Below are positions 57,776 to 64,000 of a DNA stretch of 64,000 nucleotides, piece by piece. The position numbers were made by a program, and so were the translations under genes. Origin of the DNA: Siderastrea siderea. Taxonomy: Eukaryota > Cnidaria > Anthozoa > Scleractinia > Rhizangiidae. Each line of letters begins with the position of its first letter. Positions within the stretch are counted from its first letter, which is position 1. The DNA lies in the NCBI GenBank assembly GCA_964030785.1, contig OZ034969.1, positions 73,178,762 to 73,242,761 on the forward strand. The letters run 5' to 3'. The notes under the pieces are model-generated. The model saw only the letters and a list, made by a program, of their open reading frames with translations. It did not search any database and was not told the origin of the DNA.

Positions 57776-57945
57776 CGGTTGGCTCCCGGTAATGCGAACC
57801 CTCAGTAACTCAAACCTCCCGCTACCTTGAAGTGAATCTTGAAGTGAATGCTTTTTTCCTTCAGGTCATTTTCTTTATAATTTTACCATTGATGACTCAA
57901 ACTGTGTACAAGTTCCCTTGAAGGTTCAAGTTATCGGGAGTCAAC
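57776..57945. mobile_element. TA-flanked MITE (pogo/Tigger-like)
   Basis: The ends CGGTTGGCTCCCGGTAA and, inverted, GTTGACTCCCGATAA form imperfect inverted repeats of about 27 bases flanked by TA (57774-57775 and 57946-57947). Tc1/mariner-superfamily elements insert at TA. No transposase is seen. Confidence 0.6.
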
Positions 57946-58432
57946 TATGCTAAATACAGTTGCCATAAACATGGCCATATAGGCCTAACTTGCAAATAAG
58001 CTGCACCTCAAGTTTAAATCTTATGTTTTCATGCAGCATTTAATAATGAACGTGGGCTGTATATTTTCTCAAAATAGTGATTTTATTGAAATTTATAGCC
58101 TTTTCCCTAGAAGTTCTCGCAGATAAGCCACAGCTCGATTTGAAACAAGATTTTTGGATAAATAAATGCAGTTTAGATGCCGGTGTTTATAGTAACTTGT
58201 TGTGTGACCATATTTACCATCTGTAATTTTCTCACAACACTTAATGCTGTCAACAGCTCTGATCCTGATCATATGCACGGTGTGTTGTGAGAAATATGAT
58301 TTAGCTTAGTAGCTAGGGCATCTAACTAATCCTTTGTCCTCACCTGCTTGTTTGTGACCAAGTACAATTTGTTTAATGGTTTCTTGGTATTGGAGGGAAG
58401 TTAAAGGTTGACAGTGACATTTTGTTTTTCAG

Positions 58433-58924
58433 AGAATGTTCATCAAGCTAGTGATGAGGCTGATGCCAAGCTGTTCTCCTTTGGAGGTGGTGGCTCAGTC
58501 AATAAGTCCTCATCCAACACTGCCGACAGTGAAACAATTTACAGAATGAGTCATTCAACAAGGGGAATTGCCATCATCATCAATAACAAGAATTTCCTCA
58601 GATCCTCAGGGATGGATCGCTATCCTCGTAATGGCACTAATGTTGACCGCGATGCCCTGGCTAAGATGCTCAGATACCTGAAGTTTGATGTTAGGATTTA
58701 CAACGATCAAACCAAAGCTGAGATCAGAAGGATAACCAAAGAGATGGCAACAACCAATCACTCTAATTATGATGCCTTTATCTTCTGCATCCTGACACAT
58801 GGTGAGGAGGGTGTGATATATGGAACAGATGGTACCATGTCCATCAAAGACCTGACTTCAATCTTTAAGGATTGCACCACTTTGGTTGGCAAACCCAAGG
58901 TATTTTTCTTCCAGGCATGCCAAG
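58433..58924 (+). CDS. Caspase cassette 2 p20 exon
   Basis: Starts after TTTGTTTTTCAG and ends phase 1 before GTGAGA. Landmarks: YRMSHSTRGIAIIINN, GTNVDRDAL, ILTHGEEG and FFFQACQG. Confidence 0.93.
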
Positions 58925-60084
58925 GTGAGAAGCCTAACGCTGTGTAACTTTAGTAAAGTTGAATTCTTTTGGCTCTCTTCTAGTTAATTGTTCCAGTCTA
59001 GAAGTAACAGTATGCACATAGTGAAAAGTTGTAGTGCAGTCATTTCTTTAAAATAAACCGGAACGTGAGAACAGAACTGATTTTCTTGTTTTTCACCAAA
59101 TTAATTAAACAATTTTTGCGTAAATAAACCATATCAGGTTTCTATTATTTTATGATCAAAAATGAAAGAAATCGATTTGTCAACTCTTTTTGCCATGAAA
59201 TCGAGACTTCCCAAGAAGCTGAAAGTTGCTCTTTTGCACTTACTATTAAGTGCTCGCTAAATTTTGTTAAACGATCTTCATTGCCCGGCTGTAAATTCTA
59301 CATGTTGATGTAAATTTCCAGATCTACTTTCCCACCTATTTACAGCTTATTTCACTGCTCTGTGCAGAGCATGGTTTTCCAACCATAGTTTGCTGGCTTT
59401 GATTTGCCCTTCAAGATTCACCTCACGAAATGTGCAGATCTTCCAGTTTTTTGCATTTGTTTATTTCTTAGAAATTTAGTATTTCCTCTGTAAACTCCTT
59501 TTATATGCAAATTTCCATCATAATTTCATGGGCCTGGTCATGAGTGAAACATGATTACTGGCTATTATTTGCCTCCAACGATTTGGTCATGGTCACAAGA
59601 TATTCAAGTATATTTGCACGATACGAGTTAAAGAAATAATACTTCCTGAGGTCTACATACAACAGTGAAATGGGCTGTAAAATGAAGTACGCTTTACATT
59701 TGTAACCCTTGACATTTGTACCTTGAAGGTCATGAGTATATGGATGGGATGGATGTCACAGATGCCCCTCAACCCGGCAGCAAAGTATCTGTCCCAACAG
59801 AGGCCGACTTTATATACGCCTACTCTACTGTACCTGGGTACTATTCGTGGAGAAATTCCGTAAATGGGTCTTGGTTCATCCAGTCATTGACGAAGGTGTT
59901 CGAGGAGAATGCTGGGCATATGGATATCCTGCGAATGTTGACCCGGGTCAATGCTTTGGTTTCCACCTACAAGTCACGAACCGGCGATTATTACTCCGAC
60001 AGCAAGAGACAAGTTTCAAGTATTGTTTCAATGCTGCGCAAGGAACTTTACTTCTTCCCTGAAAATATCGCAGAGCAGAGTTAG
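58433..60084 (+). CDS. Second caspase cassette (p20-p10), partial or alternative 3' cassette
   Basis: Exons 58433-58924 and 59729-60084 encode a full caspase catalytic domain like cassette 1. Both junctions are phase 1, and no ATG lies in the open frame upstream of the acceptor. Spliced to the CARD (42288-42564) and linker (43660-43728) exons it gives 397 residues, with catalytic H238 (THGEEG) and C278 (QACQG) and p10 YSWRN intact. The N-terminal linker is Gly/Ser-rich (FSFGGGGSV) and unlike cassette 1, while p20 and p10 are clearly duplicates. It is either an alternative 3' cassette of one gene or a tandem gene whose first exon I cannot see. Confidence 0.85.
59729..60084 (+). CDS. Caspase cassette 2 p10 exon
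   Basis: Starts phase 1 after ACCTTGAAG and ends at TAG (60082-60084). It encodes MDGMDVTDAP, VPTEADFIYAYSTVPGYYSW and WFIQSLTKVF. The processing Asp residues and substrate pocket are kept. Confidence 0.93.
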
Positions 60085-60238
60085 AATCCAGAGGCAATGT
60101 AGTATTAATCTAGTCCCTCAGGTGTATTGAGGTGAAAATTATTTTTAATAGCTTTGAGTGAAATGATTGTATATTGTACTGTTGGCTCCTTCTATCTTGA
60201 ACTGATCTGTGTTTCGTTTTGATCTGTTGTACAGCATA

Positions 60239-60394
60239 CAGTGGAACTTTGTCAATAAGACAACACATGGGCCATTAAAATATGGTCTTATTAACAGGCT
60301 GGTTGTATTAAGAGGGTTTTCATATTAACCAAAATAGGTTGTTGTCATGACAAGGTGTTGATTTTAATAGGGAGTTGTAAGGTGGGGTGCACTG
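60239..60394. mobile_element. TA-flanked MITE (pogo/Tigger-like)
   Basis: Ends CAGTGGAAC and, inverted, CAGTGCACC, flanked by TA (60237-60238 and 60395-60396). It lies in the 3' flank of caspase cassette 2. Confidence 0.6.
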
Positions 60395-60396
60395 TA

Positions 60397-61560
60397 CTTG
60401 CTCTCGCTTTTTCAATCCGTTCCTTGTTCCCTTAAGGAGTGTTCAAGATAACAGGAGTCTTATGGTACTAGTCTGGGTAATAGCTGCTTCTGATTCAAAC
60501 AGGATGTATTTGAAACCTCTGAAACCAAGTTTAGAAGTCATGGGTCATATTTCAAGGTTTTCTCTGCCTTCGTGTATTTTTAGGCTTGTTACTTGAAGAT
60601 ACAATGTATGAAGGGTGACTGAAGACCACAAAAAAGCCTGGTCTGGATAGAGTTTGAGAATCTCTTTTTTGTGACCCTATGCCTCACAGGGGGCGGAGAG
60701 GATACGAAAGCAAGTCTCGGTACTCCAATTAGGTGTATTTTTGAATGTGGGTGACTTTATAATGGGTGTGTTTGTATCTGGGCAAGTTAACTGCAATTCA
60801 GCTAAGGTTGTTAATTAACATGTGATGTTACCAAGAAATATATCTATCTAAAATGTATCTAACGAATGACTGCAGCAAGTTAAGTAGCAGCCATGCTGTG
60901 GGTTGATTATTTTCATGCAACTTTTCGTTACTTATGCAACAATAAGTAATCCTTGTTATAACTGCACCTTTTTATTTTTTTTTAACTCGAAGTGAAGTAG
61001 TGCTTTATAGAATTGTTGATGCGTTTACAGTACATTGCAAGGATAATAAGAAAATTACAACAGATCTAACTGATAAACAACTTGTCAGTTGTGATCGTAC
61101 TTGGCCAGTGTACATTGAAATACGGTGAAAGCGCTGTCGCACTTGTAATAAATTTGTATTGCAAAACTTGTGTCAAGGTTTGAATGCATTCTTATGTACA
61201 GTTAATGTTCTTTAAAATATCTGTAATAAAAAGAAGGGAGAGAACAGAAGGGAGATATAAAACTGAAGAAGAGACAGCAGTCTCAAAACGTCTGAGGATT
61301 TTTCCCCATCTTCTACTTCAAGCGCAGAGACACTAATTTAAATTTACATCAAGAATATCTCGATTTACGTGCGCTACACAGTTTTTATGCAATTTTCCAA
61401 CAGAAGGGAGACACAAGGAGAGTTATTGCTTTTTCCAAATCAACCAGTCAATCAATCCATTGGTGCCTGTCTTTTACCAGTTGAAAAACCTTTTCCTGAA
61501 GTCGGCTTCTGTTATTTTTTACGATAAAGTTTCTGAAACTGAAAAAACGGCAATTTCACG
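60397..61560 (+). other. 3' flank of caspase cassette 2
   Basis: AATAAA at 61147-61152 is a possible poly-A signal about 1 kb after the stop. At 61272 CUGAAGAAGAGAC with GUCUC resembles a decayed hammerhead (AAA instead of GAA). No gene is seen. Confidence 0.35.
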
Positions 61561-61599
61561 GACGTTCGTAACCTTCTTGGTAAGAGTTTCCATACAGAC

Positions 61600-62710
61600 A
61601 AACGTCTGCAACTTGTGAATCAATCCCGTGAAGCGAGTCCATGCGGCTTCTTCTTTCCTGAATGGCCGACCTCCTCGCTGAAGATTTTTGTGAGCATCGT
61701 GAAGTGCAGTCAGTCTGTAGGTGCATTAAAGAGTGTGGCACCGCAGCCGCTCCTCAAAGGCTTTGAGGCTTGGCGCCATTACCCCAGAGTCTGGGGGCTA
61801 CTCCATTGGCTCATAGTTCTTGGGAAGAATGACATTTTTGGTGTTAATTTGTGTGTGAAAATGCGGCATGCAGTTTACGTGTCTTGGTAGTCTCCTTTGT
61901 GGACACATGAGGTCTGGGGTGCCCAAGTCAACTAGGCCGTTGTGAATTTACTGTCACAGCCTCGGGGCCCGTCTTTGGTTCCGAGTTTTGTTATCTTGCT
62001 ACAAATGCAAGATGTGATGTGTCGTTACACCTGTTGAGGGAAAACCTACATTCCTGTGTTTGACTAACTCGAGTTTATCGATGCTTCCCTGTGTGAGGGT
62101 CCCAGGTGGTGCAGGCCATGATACTCCAGGGTAGGGTGGGCGAGTATATTATGAGCAGAGGTCTTAAGTGAAGTGAAGCTGATCCTCACGTTCCTTCTCA
62201 GAAAAGCTAGAGATCTATTTGCTTTGCCCGTGATGTTGTCAATAGGTTTGTTCTACCTTAAATAATGGGTTGTGTTATGCCCAAGATATTTAGCCGATTT
62301 TACAGATGCCAGTGTTTTTCCGTGGTGCACATAATCATTCAGCGCCAGATCACGCTTACGCCCAACCCTGAGCACCTCGCATTTCTCCGGGTGGAATTCC
62401 ATTTTTCAAAGCTTTTCCCATTCACAAAGTTTGTCTAAGTCATTCTGGTGGACATGAGGGTCAGGGAGGGTAACTATCCGAATGGATGGTTATGGTCTTC
62501 AACAGTGTCATAGACAAACAGTCTTAACATGTTGCGCAGGAGCTGTTACTGATGTAAATAAAGTTACCTTACCTTACCTAAAAGAAAAACAGACTTGACC
62601 CAAAGACGGAGCCCTGTGGTACGTCAGAGAGTACATGGGCGTCGTCTGAGGATATCCTTTCCACAACCACGTTCTGCGTTCTGCCAGATAAGAAGGAAAG
62701 ATTTTATTGA
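61600..62710 (-). pseudogene. Non-LTR retrotransposon (LINE) RT remnant
   Basis: The minus strand, read with frameshifts and stops, shows DVPQGSVFG near 62610, MEFHPEKCEVLRVGRKRDL near 62370, VKSAKYLG near 62300 and ITGKANRSLAFLRRN near 62215. These are the end of the RT palm and thumb of CR1/L2/jockey-type LINEs. A GTAAG-type pentamer run and stops break it, so it is dead. Confidence 0.75.
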
Positions 62711-62732
62711 CTTGTTTACTCATAGTACTACT

Positions 62733-62992
62733 TTAAGGTCTTGGCTAAACTAGGAAACATTGCTGCAGAGGCAAATGTTTCCCAGGTTAGCCACGCGAGA
62801 AACATATCTTGCAGAAGCAAATTTTGCGTCTAGGAAACAAGGAAATGTTTCTGAATCAAGTCGAAAAAATTTTTGCTTCACGGACATAAAATTTTGCTTC
62901 CGAAACGTATGTTTCTCAGTTTTGCCACCCTAGGAAACATGTCTGGAAACAATGTTTGTGCAACAATGTTTCCTAGCTTACCCAGGCCCTAA
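62733..62992. mobile_element. AGGAAACATTG MITE
   Basis: The ends TTAAGGTCTTGGCTAAACT... and, inverted, TTAGGGCCTGGGTAAGCT... form inverted repeats that continue into AGGAAACATTG. The word AGGAAACA or its inverse recurs inside. No coding capacity. Confidence 0.7.
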
Positions 62993-63037
62993 GGCTGGTG
63001 AATGTAGCGCGTGTTACTTTCGTAATCGAGGGCATCT

Positions 63038-63218
63038 AAATTTTTAAACTTTTATGTTAACGGTCCTGTAACGTATTTACTCATGCTACTTTTGTAGCCC
63101 CTGAAGAAGGTTTGTTTTGCAAACCGAAATATCTTGCAATTTCTTGTTTCATACATTTTTTTGCTTTACGTATTTCGTCTTCTGTGTCTTCGTTTCTTTA
63201 ACTGCCGTAAGGATCAGT
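63038..63218 (+). repeat. Solo Penelope-like terminus
   Basis: Inverted match of 39107-39285 without adjacent coding remnants. It holds the hammerhead-like motif at 63095-63140. Confidence 0.6.
63095..63140 (+). ncRNA. Hammerhead-like ribozyme in Penelope terminus
   Basis: CUGAAGA, one extra A, stem GGUUUG/CAAACC with loop UUUUG, GAA, AUAU and C. The core is complete, but the bases after the cleavage site (UUGC) no longer pair well with GCCC before the core, so stem I is damaged. Confidence 0.45.
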
Positions 63219-63670
63219 TGTTCCGTATATTTTTTTTACTTCAAATGTTTTACTGATCCAGGTCTACTTAAGATCCGGCAACTCTCAGTTTATAAACTTT
63301 GTATGATTCATCTATAGGCGGCTGCCAGGGGTGGAGACTGACAAATTCAAAGGTTGCTTCCCATCCTGATAGGGAGAGGTTTTTGAAACCAGCCGAAGAC
63401 ATTTTGGTCTCGCGAATAATTTTCGAACACCTGGAGCTCTTGTGCTCTAGAAGAGACTGTTTTTTCGAACATAGTTTTTCGAGTGCTTAGCCCCAGTCTC
63501 CACACGTCCCACCCTTGCAGCACCCAATCCCGGCATGCTTAGCTTCTCTCGCGTTTACCACGTGGTCTTCTGACAGTGGCGTTGCGCGCCATCTTGTATG
63601 AAAGTGCTTTGATTTAGCGAACTAATTTTCGCTGACCTTTAGAAGCTCCCTGACGTATCCAACAAATATT

Positions 63671-63700
63671 ATGACAAGCTTCGACGCCCAAAGCTCCGAG
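63671..63700 (+). CDS. Possible first coding exon of a further gene
   Basis: ATG at 63671 opens MTSFDAQSSE and ends phase 0 at GAG before an ideal GTAAGT donor. The upstream sequence (GCGCCATCTTG near 63587) recalls animal 5' UTR or promoter DNA. The rest of the gene would lie to the right of the window; it is supported only by start and donor. Confidence 0.35.
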
Positions 63701-64000
63701 GTAAGTCTAGACAATATTCCTTTCGTTTCTTGTTTGCTCAAGGCGTCACCGTAACGACCAAACGGACAAACGATTGAGACATCGTGCTCAACACTCGTTA
63801 AATTATTACGAAGGAGAGTTTGGAATTTTAGTGGTAAGACCGCTCTTTGTTTTAGAACTCAGATTTCTGATCTAAAAAAGTGAATTCAGAGTTTTATAAA
63901 GTGCAAACTTCATAGGAGGGCGAAGACCGTTTCACCAGCTATATTCTAATATCATGTACACATGATCATGACATTGCATGTGAGCATAACCTAACTATAT

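Noticed and set aside
58408..58432. Cassette 2 caspase starting upstream at 58408
   Set aside because: The frame there opens with TTG and runs across the polypyrimidine tract and CAG acceptor, so it is intron.
1..64000. CRISPR arrays, operons or prokaryotic genes
   Set aside because: Tandem repeats lack regular spacers, genes are intron-split, and no prokaryotic gene organisation is seen.

Overview
This window looks like nuclear DNA from an invertebrate animal, most probably an anthozoan cnidarian such as a stony coral. It is AT-rich, its genes are split by GT-AG introns, it is dense in short inverted-repeat transposons, tRNA-derived SINEs and Penelope-like elements, and it carries animal signalling and cell-death genes. 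The species assignment is inference from gene content and repeat style; nothing in the window proves it. There is no sign of bacterial DNA.

Layout. From 1 to 6130 there are nested foldback and low-complexity repeats. From 6130 to 11000 the DNA is mostly non-coding, with hairpin MITEs. On the minus strand, 12279-11005 encodes a class A GPCR in one long exon. From 12.3 to 21.4 kb lies a gene-poor stretch with a 75-bp tandem array and a foldback MITE. The plus strand from 21437 to 34048 holds a complete seven-exon BMP type I receptor (531 aa): signal peptide, cysteine-rich ectodomain, transmembrane helix, GS box and kinase. Its introns carry SINEs, a 130-bp tandem array, a hAT-like MITE and a foldback MITE. 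From 34 to 42 kb come a SINE, a decayed GIY-YIG fragment and a broken Penelope-like element inside an inverted-repeat element.

The plus strand from 42288 to 60084 holds a caspase locus. One CARD exon and one small linker exon are followed by two complete p20-p10 caspase cassettes (50644-53576 and 58433-60084). Every splice junction is phase 1, so either cassette can be joined in frame to the single CARD, giving 403 or 397 residues. The second cassette has no start codon and no recognisable CARD of its own. This locus is the most interesting genic feature. From 60.2 to 63.2 kb the sequence is again transposon remnants (pogo-like MITE, antisense LINE RT fragment, another MITE, a Penelope terminus). 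A possible first coding exon of another gene sits at 63671-63700.

Repeat biology stands out. Seven short sequences fit much of the hammerhead ribozyme plan, several beside Penelope-like coding remnants. Three foldback MITEs have exact 9-bp target duplications. A TTAA-flanked element interrupts a LINE tail whose empty site is present elsewhere in the window. A 361-bp-arm palindrome carries tRNA-like genes with intact Pol III boxes. Coordinates of coding exons come from reading frames and splice consensus by eye; repeat edges are approximate unless a target duplication fixes them.
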